A DNA stretch of 24,736 nt from DATDAH01 sp036525535 (GCA_036525535.1 DATDAH010000084.1:1-24736), one strand, 5' to 3'. Counted from the stretch's first letter, positions 1-8,013 are shown. The notes: a model not told the origin generated them from the letters alone. Program-made: numbers and translations.

Positions 1-659
1 AGCGCCCCCGGCACCGGCGGGATGTCGCGCCACTCGCCGCCCGTGCGGACCTGGAGGCCGCCGCTGGCGTCCTGCAGGAGGAGGGTGAGTAGGCCGTAGT
101 CGGTGTGCTCGGCGACCCCCCAGTCGCCGGCGCCGTCGGTCGCGGCCGCAGGCGGGTAGTGGAAGATCCGGAACAGGATCGTCGGGTCGGCCGTCAGGTC
201 CCGGGCGAACCAGTCCTGGTCGAGCCCGAGGCCGACGGCGAGCAGGCCCATCAAGCGGTGGCCGAGGGCGGTGAAGGCGTCGAGGGCGGCCAGCACCGTC
301 GGACCGAGCTCGGCCGGCCGTGCGGGGAAGAGGTTGGGGCCGTGCAGCGGGAGGGGATCGTCGGCCGCCCCTTCGGCCCCGAAGTAGATCCCCTCCTTGC
401 GGTCGGGGACGCCGCTGGTCAGCTCGCCGGCCAGCGGGAACCAGCCCCGCCACGCCCGCCCGCCCCGGGCCATGGCGATCTCGGCTTTCGCCTCCTCGGG
501 GAGGGCGAAGAACGCGGACGAGGCCGTCAGCAACCGGTCGAGCAATTCGGCGTCGACACCGTGGCCGGTGACGGAGAAGAAGCCGTGGTCGCGGCAGGCC
601 CGGTCGATCCGGCTCGCCGCGTCCTCGTCCCGCAGGTCGATGACGGGGACGTCGGCCAT
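1..659 (-). CDS. Isopenicillin N synthase-like 2OG-Fe(II) oxygenase (3' end cut by window)
   Basis: I read this frame directly on the reverse strand: ATG at 659-657 and open to base 1, giving 219 residues without a stop, so the C-terminus lies outside the window. The start MADVPVIDLRD, followed by ACRDHGFFSVTGHGV at about residues 21-35, is the N-terminal signature of the isopenicillin N synthase/non-haem dioxygenase family. The first two iron ligands are in EHTDYGLLTLL (His185, Asp187), preceded by RIFHYPP and followed by GGLQVR. The third His and the Arg that binds 2-oxoglutarate are expected beyond the edge and cannot be checked. Members are soluble oxygenases using Fe(II), O2 and usually 2-oxoglutarate; the substrate cannot be told. 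It is divergent from the TetR gene and 53 bases from it, so it may share that regulator. A TAGTCT hexamer seven bases before the ATG suggests a leaderless mRNA. Confidence 0.87.
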   Translation of the reverse strand, partial: MADVPVIDLRDEDAASRIDRACRDHGFFSVTGHGVDAELLDRLLTASSAFFALPEEAKAEIAMARGGRAWRGWFPLAGELTSGVPDRKEGIYFGAEGAADDPLPLHGPNLFPARPAELGPTVLAALDAFTALGHRLMGLLAVGLGLDQDWFARDLTADPTILFRIFHYPPAAATDGAGDWGVAEHTDYGLLTLLLQDASGGLQVRTGGEWRDIPPVPGA

Positions 660-677
660 GCCTCCGAGACTACGAGG

Positions 678-712
678 TTGACACTGTCTACATCTTGGTA
701 GACACTGTCCAC
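678..712 (+). promoter_or_regulatory. Promoter of the TetR/carotenoid oxygenase pair
   Basis: TTGACA (678-683) is a perfect -35 box, followed by a 17-base spacer and the hexamer GACACT (701-706). The ATG at 713 comes six bases after this -10, so transcription would start at or next to the start codon. No Shine-Dalgarno sequence precedes the ATG, which fits a leaderless mRNA. The whole promoter lies inside the dyad at 680-709. Promoter function is inferred from motif spacing. Confidence 0.6.
680..709. promoter_or_regulatory. Probable TetR operator dyad
   Basis: The arms GACACTGTCTAC (680-691) and GTAGACACTGTC (698-709) are inverted copies matching at 11 of 12 positions around a six-base spacer. 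The nonamer GACACTGTC is also repeated directly. The dyad lies in the 53-base gap between the divergent oxygenase (start 659) and the TetR gene (start 713) and spans the -35 to -10 region. TetR proteins usually bind such dyads next to their own gene, so autoregulation and control of both sides is the natural reading. Confidence 0.65.
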
Positions 713-1336
713 ATGGCCGGCACGACATCGAGGGAGCTGCTCGTGGCGACGGCCCGCACCTACCTCGACGAGCACGGGCTGGAGGGCCTCACGCTGCGGG
801 AGATCGCCCGCCGGGCGGGGGTGTCCCACGGGGCCCCGCTCCGCCACTTCGATTCATTGGCGGCCCTCTGCTCGGTGGTCGCCACCGAGGCCTTCGAGGG
901 CCTGTACGGCGCGGTGGCCGACGCCATGGCCGCGGCGGGGGACGAGCCCCGGACCCGCCTGCAGGCGGCGGGCCACGCCTACGTGCGCTTCGCGGTGGCC
1001 AACTCTGGCCCCTACAGCCTGATGTTCCGGCCGGACCGGTGCGACCCGAGCGACGCCGACCTGCAGGCCGCGGGCCAGGCCGCCTTCGCCCAGCTCCTGT
1101 TCGCCGTGTCCGAGGCCCAGGGCGCCGGCTGGCACCCGGCCGATCACACCGCCGACCTCGCCGCCGTCGTCTGGTCCGGTGTCCACGGCGTGGCCGGCCT
1201 CGCCATTCTCGGTGTCTTGGACCGCACCGTGGCCGTGAACGGCGGCGACGCCGACCTGACCCACCTGCTCGACCTCACCCAGCGCCTGCTGGATCTCCCC
1301 CAGCCATCCCCCACCCCCTTCGGAGGCGAACCATGA
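713..1336 (+). CDS. TetR/AcrR family transcriptional regulator with WHG-type C-terminal domain
   Basis: A 207-residue repressor. The N-terminal helix-turn-helix is clear: LTLREIARRAGVSHGAPLRHF at about residues 26-46, the classic TetR recognition helix region. The C-terminal ligand domain contains WSGVHGVAGLAIL, the W-x-x-H-G signature of the WHG-type TetR C-terminal family. I chose ATG 713 over an in-frame TTG at 695 because the latter lies inside the operator and promoter. The stop TGA overlaps the ATG of the carotenoid oxygenase (ATGA), so the two are translationally coupled. It probably represses itself, the downstream oxygenase and perhaps the divergent 2OG oxygenase through the dyad at 680-709. 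The ligand is unknown; a hydrophobic substrate or product of the oxygenase is plausible. Confidence 0.9.
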   Translation: MAGTTSRELLVATARTYLDEHGLEGLTLREIARRAGVSHGAPLRHFDSLAALCSVVATEAFEGLYGAVADAMAAAGDEPRTRLQAAGHAYVRFAVANSGPYSLMFRPDRCDPSDADLQAAGQAAFAQLLFAVSEAQGAGWHPADHTADLAAVVWSGVHGVAGLAILGVLDRTVAVNGGDADLTHLLDLTQRLLDLPQPSPTPFGGEP

Positions 1337-2619
1337 CCACGATCACCAGCAAGTGGCTGACCGGCAACTTCGGCCCGGTGACCGAGGAGGTGACCGCCGT
1401 CGACCTCGCCGTCACCGGCGCCATCCCCGACGGCCTCGACGGGCGCTACCTCCGCAACGGCCCCAACCCGCGGGGCGAGGTCGACCCCGCCTCCTACCAC
1501 TGGTTCACGGGCGACGGGATGGTCCACGGGGTCCGCCTCCGCGACGGCCGGGCCGAGTGGTACCGCAACCGCTGGGTGGTTGACGCCGGCTTCGGGGCCA
1601 ACACCAACGTCATCGGCCAGGCCGGTCGCACCTGGGCCATCGTCGAGTCCGGCTTCCCCACCATCGAGCTGACCGACGAGCTGGACCCGATCGGGTCCGA
1701 CGGCGTCGACGAGGCGCTGGCCGAGGGCTACACGGCCCACCCGAAGCTCGACCCGGTGACGGGCGAGCTGCACGCCGTCAGCTACCTCTGGGCCTGGGAC
1801 CACCTCCGCTACACGGTGGTCGGGACCGACGGCCGGGTCCGGCGCGAGGTCCGGGTTCCCGTCGACGGTGGCCCCATGGTCCACGACTGCGCCATCACCG
1901 AGAACCACGTCGTCCTCTTCGACCTGCCCGTCACCTTCGACATGGACGCGGCGATGGCCGGGAGCCGGTTCCCCTACGCCTGGACCCCCGATCACGGTGC
2001 GCGGGTCGGCCTCCTGCCCCGGGAAGGCCAGGCCGACGACGTCCGGTGGTACGAGGTCAGCCTCTGCTACGTGTTCCACCCCCTCAACGCCTACGAGGAC
2101 GAGGCCGGCCGGGTCGTGCTCGACCTTGTCCGCCACCCGAAGATGTTCGACCACGAGCGCCTCGGCCCGGCCGACGGGGCCACCCGGCTCGACCGTTGGG
2201 CCATCGACCCGGCGGCGGGCCGGGTCGCGGAGTCGACCGTCGACGACACCTATGTCGAGCTGCCCCGAACGGACCCCCGCTGCGTGGGTCGACCCCACCG
2301 CTACGGCTACGCCATGGAGTTCAGTGGCGGCGGGCACCACGGCGGCGGGGTGAAGTACGACGTGGTGACCGGTGCCGCCGAGCACCGTCAGTACGGGGAG
2401 GGTCGGGTCACCGACGAAATGATCTTCGTGCCCCGATCGCCCGACGCCGGTGAGGACGAAGGCTGGCTGCTGTCGTTCGTCTACGACGCCACGACCGACA
2501 CCAGCGACCTGGTGATCGTGGCCGCCGACGACTTCACCGGCGATCCCGTGGCCACGGTCCATCTCCCCCAGCGGGTGCCCTTCGGCTTCCACGGCAACTG
2601 GGTGCCGAGCGAGGGTTAG
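1333..2619 (+). CDS. Carotenoid oxygenase (RPE65/lignostilbene dioxygenase family)
   Basis: A 428-residue member of the carotenoid cleavage oxygenase family, soluble or membrane-associated enzymes that cleave C=C bonds of carotenoids, apocarotenoids or stilbenes with O2. The N-terminus carries GRYLRNGPNP (37-46) and HWFTGDGMVHGVRL (56-69), both family hallmarks. The four iron-binding histidines of the seven-bladed propeller can be placed at His136 (YTAHPKLD), His184 (MVHDCAIT), His249 (YVFHPLNAY) and His420 (FGFHGNW), so the active site looks intact. The start is ATG 1333, overlapping the TetR stop, with GGAGG at 1322-1326 as ribosome binding site. Frames running in from 1039 are read-through of TetR DNA. 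The stop TAG overlaps the stop of the convergent methyltransferase. The substrate is not predictable. Confidence 0.93.
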   Translation: MTTITSKWLTGNFGPVTEEVTAVDLAVTGAIPDGLDGRYLRNGPNPRGEVDPASYHWFTGDGMVHGVRLRDGRAEWYRNRWVVDAGFGANTNVIGQAGRTWAIVESGFPTIELTDELDPIGSDGVDEALAEGYTAHPKLDPVTGELHAVSYLWAWDHLRYTVVGTDGRVRREVRVPVDGGPMVHDCAITENHVVLFDLPVTFDMDAAMAGSRFPYAWTPDHGARVGLLPREGQADDVRWYEVSLCYVFHPLNAYEDEAGRVVLDLVRHPKMFDHERLGPADGATRLDRWAIDPAAGRVAESTVDDTYVELPRTDPRCVGRPHRYGYAMEFSGGGHHGGGVKYDVVTGAAEHRQYGEGRVTDEMIFVPRSPDAGEDEGWLLSFVYDATTDTSDLVIVAADDFTGDPVATVHLPQRVPFGFHGNWVPSEG

Positions 2620-3422
2620 CCCCGGGCCAGCACCTCGACGTGGACGACGACGAAGACGCCGTCGTCCGCCTCGGCCCAGGACCGCCACCCGTCCGCCAGG
2701 TCGGCCAGCTCGTCGGGCGTGGCCAGGCCGTACTCGATCGCCTGACGGTGGAGGGCGGAGTCGGCCAGCCCGACCCGGTCGGCCCACACGCCGCTCCACC
2801 ACGCCCGGGTCTCGGGGTCGGCGTAGGTCCAGTTCGACGAGCTGACCTCGATGGCGGCGAACCCGGCCTGCTGGGCCCAGCCCAGGAGGCGACGCCCGGC
2901 GTCGGCCTCGGCCCCGTTGCGGGCCGTGACCTGGTGGTAGAGCTCGAGCCAGCGGTCGAGGCGGGGCTCGTCAGGGCCCCAGGTCATGGCCGCGTAGTCG
3001 CTGTCGCGGACCGCCACCACGCCGTCGGGCCGGACCACCCGCCGCAGCTCCTGCAGGGCGGCGACGGGGTCGGTCAGGTGCTGGAGGACCTGGTGGGCGT
3101 GGACGACGTCGAAGGCGTCGTCGTCGAACTCGAGGCCGTAGAGGTCACCGGTCCGGAACGAGACGTTGGCCGTGCCCCGCTCCTCGGCGTCGGTGGCGGC
3201 CGCCGTCACCACCTCGGTCGACACGTCGAGGCCGACGACGGGGCCAGGAGCGACCCGGTCGGCCAGGTCGCAGGTGATGTTGCCCGGCCCGCACCCGACG
3301 TCCAGCAGCGCCATCCCGGACCGCAGGTGGGGGAGCAGGTAGGCCGCCGAGTTCTCCGCCGTGCGCCACCGGTGGCTGCGCAGCACGCTCTCGTGGTGGC
3401 CGTGCGTGTACTTGTCGGGCAC
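2616..3422 (-). CDS. Class I SAM-dependent methyltransferase
   Basis: A 268-residue methyltransferase with the SAM-binding motif I LLDVGCGPGN (39-48), the acidic GLDVS after strand 2 and VVHAHQVLQHLTDP as the motif IV/V region. The N-terminus YTHGHHESVLRSHRWRTAEN is typical of the UbiE/COQ5-like Methyltransf_11 group. I chose GTG at 3422; in-frame sequence further upstream belongs to the hydrolase gene. It starts 11 bases after the hydrolase stop, on the same strand, and is the last gene of the five-gene leftward run. No good Shine-Dalgarno is visible, which fits translation coupled to the upstream gene. Its stop TAA overlaps the TAG of the convergent carotenoid oxygenase. The methyl acceptor is unknown. 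Confidence 0.88.
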   Translation of the reverse strand: MPDKYTHGHHESVLRSHRWRTAENSAAYLLPHLRSGMALLDVGCGPGNITCDLADRVAPGPVVGLDVSTEVVTAAATDAEERGTANVSFRTGDLYGLEFDDDAFDVVHAHQVLQHLTDPVAALQELRRVVRPDGVVAVRDSDYAAMTWGPDEPRLDRWLELYHQVTARNGAEADAGRRLLGWAQQAGFAAIEVSSSNWTYADPETRAWWSGVWADRVGLADSALHRQAIEYGLATPDELADLADGWRSWAEADDGVFVVVHVEVLARG

Positions 3423-3433
3423 GAGCAGCGTGT

Positions 3434-4180
3434 TTAGCCGTCCAGGCGGGCGAGGGCGGAGGCGATGGCCCGGAAGGCGGGGGCCGAGGCGGTGAGGCCG
3501 AGGTGCGTGCAGTCGACCTCGACGGGCTCGGCGGCGTGGTCGAGGCTGACCCGCCAGTCCATGAAGCCGTCGCTGCGGGAGAAGACGGACACGAACGGCA
3601 CCTCCGGCGGGAAGGGCGTCGTGCGGTCGGCCTCGTAGCGGTGGTGGCCGGACAGGTCCGGCCGGGTGCGGCGGACCCAGTGGGCGACCTGCAGGGCGGC
3701 GGCTGGGCCCCGCACTGCGAGGTGCGGGGGATACAGGACCTGGAGCGGTGCGCCGAGCGTCACCAGCAGGGACACCGCCTCGGGGTGGCGCACCGCCAGC
3801 ACCCGCCCCTCCTGGCCGCCCCGGCTGTGGCCGATCACGGGCACCGGCCCACCCTCCATGGCCACCGTGTCGAGCAGCCAGGTCTCGAGCACGTCGAGGA
3901 CGTCCTCGGACGGCTGGTGGTTGCGGCCGACCGGGGCCCGCCGGGTGTCCCAGCCGCACCGCTGCAGCCAGGGCTCCAGCATCGACAGGCTGCGGGCCCC
4001 GGCCAGGAAGCCGGGCACGAGGACCAGGCGCCGGCCGTGGCCCTCGGGGACGCCCGCACCGCCCCAGATCCGGTCGGCGAGCAGCGCCCGGCCCTCGCGC
4101 CGCAGGCGCAGCTCTCGCCACGACGGACGGGAGACGAGGCCCCACAGGCCGCCGGGTGGTCGGGGCAGGGGCTCGCTCAC
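3434..4180 (-). CDS. Alpha/beta hydrolase (lipase/esterase-like)
   Basis: A 248-residue alpha/beta hydrolase. LVLVPGFLAG (53-62) is the oxyanion-hole strand, and VIGHSRGGQEG (115-125) is the nucleophile elbow with Ser119. Asp204 (SRSDGFMDW) and His226 (DCTHLGL) complete the triad. The His-Ser-Arg-Gly elbow and the overall layout resemble triacylglycerol lipase/PGAP1-like actinobacterial esterases. The start is GTG 4180, just after the carboxylase stop at 4191-4193; a longer frame to 4252 would overlap the carboxylase by 60 bases. No signal peptide is seen, so it is probably cytosolic. Its position between an acyl-CoA carboxylase and a methyltransferase suggests it releases or trims an acyl product (inference). 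Confidence 0.85.
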   Translation of the reverse strand: MSEPLPRPPGGLWGLVSRPSWRELRLRREGRALLADRIWGGAGVPEGHGRRLVLVPGFLAGARSLSMLEPWLQRCGWDTRRAPVGRNHQPSEDVLDVLETWLLDTVAMEGGPVPVIGHSRGGQEGRVLAVRHPEAVSLLVTLGAPLQVLYPPHLAVRGPAAALQVAHWVRRTRPDLSGHHRYEADRTTPFPPEVPFVSVFSRSDGFMDWRVSLDHAAEPVEVDCTHLGLTASAPAFRAIASALARLDG

Positions 4181-4190
4181 CCGGGGGTCG

Positions 4191-5978
4191 TCACCAGGTG
4201 TCGAGGTTGGGCCGCCCGCCGGCCGGCGGGGGCGGCACGGCGAGCAGCACACCGGTGATCCAGCGCCGGGTGTCGGCCGGGTCGATCACGTCGTCGATCT
4301 CGAAGTGGGTGGCCACGTTCAGGCCCCGGCCGTGCTCGTAGGCCCGGTCCACCATCTCGGTGAACAGGGCCTCCCGCTCGGCGTCGTCCTCGACCGCGGC
4401 CAGCTCCTTGCGGTACCCGAGGCGGACGGCGCCTTCCAGGTTCATGCCCCCGAACTCACTGGTCGGCCAGGCCACGCAGAAGAGCGGGGCCTTGAAGCTG
4501 CCCCCGGCCATGCCCTGGGCGCCGAGCCCGTAGCCCTTGCGCAGGACCACCGTGGCGAAGGGCACGGACAGGTTGGCCCCGGTCACGAACATCCGGCTGA
4601 CGTGGCGGACCAGCCCCGTGCGCTCGGCCTCGGGCCCGACCATGAAGCCCGGGGTGTCGCACAGGAACAGGAGCGGGAGCCCGTAGCCGTCGCAGTGCTG
4701 GAGGAAGCGGGCCGCCTTGTCCGCCCCGTCGGCGTCGATGGCTCCGCCCAGGTGCCGGGGGTCGTTGGCCACGATGCCCAGCGGGTGGCCGTCGACCTTG
4801 GCCAGCGCCGTCACCATCCCCAACCCGAACCCGGCCCGGAGCTCGAGCACGCTGTCCTCGTCGGCCAGGCCGGCGATGACGTCCCGGATCTCATAGAGCT
4901 GTGAACGGCGCTCGGGGACGAGGTTCCGCAGGGCGGTCGGGTCGGGCGCCGGACCGGGGGTCGTCGGCCCCGCCAGGAAGGCCAGATACCGGCGGGCCGC
5001 GGCCACGGCGGCTGCTTCGTCGGCGACCCGCAGGTCGACCACGCCGTTGGCCACCTGCTCGTCGAGCGGCCCGATGTCCTCGGGCGCGTACTGGCCGAGC
5101 CCGCCGCCCTCGATCATGGCCGGGCCCCCCATCCCGATGTTGGCCCCCTCGGTGGCGATGACCACGTCGCAGCAGCCGAGCAGGGCGGCGTTGCCGGCGA
5201 AGCACCGTCCGGAGGCGATGCCGACCAGGGGCACCGTCCCGCTCAGTCGGGCGAAGAGGTGAAAAGCCATCGTGTCGAGGCCCGAGATGCCGGGGGCGTC
5301 GGTGTCCCCCGGCCGACCGCCCCCGCCCTCGGCGAAGAGCACGAGGGGCAGGCCCTGGCGCTCCGCCAGCTCGAAGAGGCGGTCCTTCTTGCGGTGGTTC
5401 TGGAACCCCTGGGTGCCCGCCAGCACGGTGTAGTCGTAGGACGCCACCACCACCGGTCGGCCCTCGATCCGGCCGATGCCGCCGACCAGGCCGTCGGCCG
5501 GAGTCCGGGCGATCAGGTCGTCGAGCTCGCGCCGTCGGCGCTGGGCGGCGATGGCGAGGGGGGCGAACTCGACGAAGCTGTCGGGGTCGCAGAGGTCGGT
5601 GATGTTCTCCCGGGCCGTGCGCTGGCCGGTCTTCCGGCGTCGCTCGACGGCATCGGGCCGGGCCGGGTCCAGGCCGACCGCGTGGCGCTCGACCACCGCC
5701 GCGAGGTCGGCCCGCTCGGTGGCCGCCGCCTCCGTCTCGGGCCGGTGCTCGTCGCTGACCGCCCCGGGTACCAGCACGAGCAGCGGGTCACCGGCCCGGA
5801 CCCCGTCGCCGGCACCGACCAGGACCTCGCCGACGGTGCCGTCGACGGCGGCGGCCACGGCGTGCTCCATCTTCATCGACTCGATGACGACCAGCGTCGT
5901 GCCCTCGTGCACGTCCGCCCCGGTCTGCACCAGGACCCCCACCACTCGGCCCTGCAGGGGCGACACCACCTCGTGCAC
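4191..5978 (-). CDS. Biotin carboxyl carrier-carboxyltransferase fusion (acyl-CoA carboxylase subunit)
   Basis: A 595-residue fusion. Residues 1-70 are a biotinyl domain with the biotinylation motif ESMKMEH (Lys36). Residues from about 110 to 590 are a carboxyltransferase of the propionyl/acetyl-CoA carboxylase beta type, with YDYTVLAGTQG, AEGGGGRPGDTD, GRCFAGNAAL, GGPAMIEGGGLG and CDTPGFMVGP, the last near the acyl-CoA site. In most actinobacteria the biotin carrier is fused to the biotin carboxylase (AccA) instead. The order here, carrier then carboxyltransferase, equals the C-terminal half of the single-chain long-chain acyl-CoA carboxylase (order known from that family). No biotin carboxylase is encoded in the window, so it must borrow one. 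The start is GTG 5978, 26 bases after the P450 stop, with a weak GGTAGG upstream. The acyl substrate is unknown. Confidence 0.92.
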   Translation of the reverse strand: MHEVVSPLQGRVVGVLVQTGADVHEGTTLVVIESMKMEHAVAAAVDGTVGEVLVGAGDGVRAGDPLLVLVPGAVSDEHRPETEAAATERADLAAVVERHAVGLDPARPDAVERRRKTGQRTARENITDLCDPDSFVEFAPLAIAAQRRRRELDDLIARTPADGLVGGIGRIEGRPVVVASYDYTVLAGTQGFQNHRKKDRLFELAERQGLPLVLFAEGGGGRPGDTDAPGISGLDTMAFHLFARLSGTVPLVGIASGRCFAGNAALLGCCDVVIATEGANIGMGGPAMIEGGGLGQYAPEDIGPLDEQVANGVVDLRVADEAAAVAAARRYLAFLAGPTTPGPAPDPTALRNLVPERRSQLYEIRDVIAGLADEDSVLELRAGFGLGMVTALAKVDGHPLGIVANDPRHLGGAIDADGADKAARFLQHCDGYGLPLLFLCDTPGFMVGPEAERTGLVRHVSRMFVTGANLSVPFATVVLRKGYGLGAQGMAGGSFKAPLFCVAWPTSEFGGMNLEGAVRLGYRKELAAVEDDAEREALFTEMVDRAYEHGRGLNVATHFEIDDVIDPADTRRWITGVLLAVPPPPAGGRPNLDTW

Positions 5979-6004
5979 TGGGCCGTGAACCTACCGTCGC
6001 TCGG

Positions 6005-7282
6005 TCAGGCGGCCCGGACGGCGTAGCCGACGGGGCAGGGCGCGGCCGAGCGGGCCACGCCGCCGATCTGGCCCGGTAGGGGCTCGGCCGTGGTGAACGC
6101 CGGGTGGAGCTCGTAGTGGTCGAGCAGACGGCCGACCGACCGGGTCATGGCGACGAGGGAGAAGGGCATCGCCGGGCAGGTGTGCTTGCCGTGGCCGAAC
6201 GTGGTCACCAGCTCCCGGGTGGCCAGGTCGGCCTCGTCCCGGAGGCGGCGCCGCAGCCACCGGTCGGGGTCGTAATGCTCCAAGCCAGGGGCGGCGGTGG
6301 TGTTGGTCAGGGGCAGGAAGGTGGCCACGACGGTGCCCGGGGCCAGCGTGTAGGTGGTCGACTCGTCGGAGACCTCGACCGGTTGGAGGACGGCCCGCAG
6401 CATGATCGAGCGCTGGCCGAGGCGGGTCGACTCGAGGGCGCACCGCTCCAGGAGCCCGTCCTCGCCGGCCCGGGCCCGGGCCATGACATCGGGGTGCAGG
6501 AGCAGGTGCACGATGGTCCAGCCCAGGGCCGCGAACAGGTTCGACATCGAGCCCAGGTGGACCAGGATCACGTCACGGGCGATTCCCCGGTCGGCCTCCC
6601 GGCGGGGGGCGTCGGCCCAGCGCTCGATGACCCGGCCGAGCAGGTCGTTCTCGGGTGGACCGGCCCGCCGTTCGGCCAATGTCTCGCCCAGGAGGGCCTC
6701 TGCCGTGGCCATGGCGGCCCGCTCGCGCGCCTGACCCTCGGCGGCCACGGCGGCCATCGCCCCGGGATGGACGAAGGCGTCGGACCCGTCCAGGGCGTCG
6801 AGCGCCTCGACCAGGCCGGCGAAGCGCTCGCCGCGGGCCGATGCCGGCCCGGCCCACGAGGCCAGGCCCATGCGGTGGCCGAGACGCCGGGTGAAGGCGA
6901 ACACGTCGACCTCCCCGGCCGTCCCGAGGGCGGCGAATTCGTCGTCCACGGCGCCGTCCAGGGCGGCCAGGTAGCTGCTCACGTCGTCGCGGCCGAAGAG
7001 GTCGTGGGGCAGCGTGCGGCGACCGTCGAAGAGCTCGGCCGGGAGCTTGCGCAGCAGCATCTGCCAGTCGGCCACGCCTTTGCTGGCGGCCGCCTCGGGC
7101 AGGGCGTAGAAGGACCGGACGCCGGCGGGGGAGAAGCAGAACAGGTACTCGGTCCCGCCGGAGTCGACGGCGAAGGTGTCCCCCCAGCGGGCCCGGGCGC
7201 CGGCCATCGTGGCCACCACGTCGGCCACCGGCCGGTCCCAGGGCAGGTCGATGTCGGCCCGCGGTGGGGCCGGGGTGATCAG
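6005..7282 (-). CDS. Cytochrome P450, atypical
   Basis: A P450 of about 425 residues. The haem loop is TTFGHGKHTCPAMPFS with Cys369 as thiolate ligand; the usual Gly after Cys-x is replaced (CPAM). The K-helix ExxR is ESTR (284-287) and YDPDRW (337-342) is the PERF-like segment. The I-helix (about 234-262, LGSMSNLFAALGW) lacks the acid/alcohol pair that normally delivers protons to O2. The N-terminus is uncertain: no ATG, GTG or TTG lies between the aquaporin stop and GTG 7228. A CTG at 7282 overlaps the aquaporin stop (CTGA) and would keep the LPWDRPVADV segment; starting at GTG 7228 would give 407 residues. No membrane anchor is seen, as is usual for bacterial P450s. The redox partner is not encoded nearby. 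Confidence 0.87.
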   Translation of the reverse strand: MITPAPPRADIDLPWDRPVADVVATMAGARARWGDTFAVDSGGTEYLFCFSPAGVRSFYALPEAAASKGVADWQMLLRKLPAELFDGRRTLPHDLFGRDDVSSYLAALDGAVDDEFAALGTAGEVDVFAFTRRLGHRMGLASWAGPASARGERFAGLVEALDALDGSDAFVHPGAMAAVAAEGQARERAAMATAEALLGETLAERRAGPPENDLLGRVIERWADAPRREADRGIARDVILVHLGSMSNLFAALGWTIVHLLLHPDVMARARAGEDGLLERCALESTRLGQRSIMLRAVLQPVEVSDESTTYTLAPGTVVATFLPLTNTTAAPGLEHYDPDRWLRRRLRDEADLATRELVTTFGHGKHTCPAMPFSLVAMTRSVGRLLDHYELHPAFTTAEPLPGQIGGVARSAAPCPVGYAVRAA

Positions 7283-8013
7283 CTGATCTCGGCCGTGCCG
7301 GCCGTGTCGCCGCCGGCGATGAAGCGGTGGACGACGGCGCCGATCACGCCACCGACGATCGGGGCCAGCCAGAAGAACCAGAGCTGCTCGAGGTTGTCGC
7401 CCCCCACGAGCAGAGCCGGCCCCGTCGAGCGGGCCGGGTTCACCGACGTGTTCGTCACGGGGATGCTGATGAGGTGGATCAGGGTGAGGCTGAGCCCGAT
7501 GCCGAGCGGGGCGAAGCCCGCCGGGGCCCGCCGGTCGGTCACGCCGAGGATCACGAGCAGGAACACGGCGGTGAGGACGACCTCGACGATGATCGCCGCG
7601 CCGATGGCGTAGCCGCCGGGCGAGCCGGTGGTGCCGAAGCCGTTGGCGGCCAGCCAGTTGCCGGACCGCTCGAAGCCGGGCTGACCCTCCAGGATCCCCC
7701 ACAGGGCGAGCGAGGCCAGGATGGCGCCGAGGACCTGGGCGACGATGTACGGCACCACGTCCTTGGCGTCGAACTTCTTGGCCGTCCAGAGGCCCACGGT
7801 CACCGCCGGGTTGAAGTGGCCCCCGGAGATGTGGCCCAGGGCATAGGCGCCCGTGACCACGGTGAGCCCGAAGGCGAACGACACGCCGAGGAGGCCGATG
7901 CCGATCGAGTTGTTGGGCCCGAATTGGGAGGCGATCACGGCGCTGCCGCAACCCCCCAGCACCAGCCAGAAGGTCCCCAACGCCTCGGCGCCGAGTGCCC
8001 GTGTCCGGTCCAT
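7279..8013 (-). CDS. aqpZ: Aquaporin Z-like MIP channel
   Basis: A 244-residue, six-helix MIP-family channel. Both NPA half-helix motifs are intact: GGHFNPAVTVG in loop B and TSVNPARSTGPAL in loop E, with Arg after the second NPA as in the selectivity filter. The narrow-pore signature (FNPAVTVG and SVNPARS) and the length favour a water channel of the AqpZ type rather than a glycerol facilitator, which usually has an Asp after the second NPA-Arg and a longer chain. The start is ATG 8013 with AGAGGA in the leader. It is the first gene of the leftward run, and the P450 frame begins at its stop codon. Why a water channel leads a metabolic operon is unclear; it may move a small neutral solute or simply carry the promoter. 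Confidence 0.93.
   Translation of the reverse strand: MDRTRALGAEALGTFWLVLGGCGSAVIASQFGPNNSIGIGLLGVSFAFGLTVVTGAYALGHISGGHFNPAVTVGLWTAKKFDAKDVVPYIVAQVLGAILASLALWGILEGQPGFERSGNWLAANGFGTTGSPGGYAIGAAIIVEVVLTAVFLLVILGVTDRRAPAGFAPLGIGLSLTLIHLISIPVTNTSVNPARSTGPALLVGGDNLEQLWFFWLAPIVGGVIGAVVHRFIAGGDTAGTAEIS

Noticed and set aside
1144..2802. Reverse-strand frame of 552 codons over the carotenoid oxygenase
   Set aside because: The sequence is Gly/Val/Ala/Arg-rich with no family motif, and it is the shadow of a well-supported oxygenase with four iron histidines.
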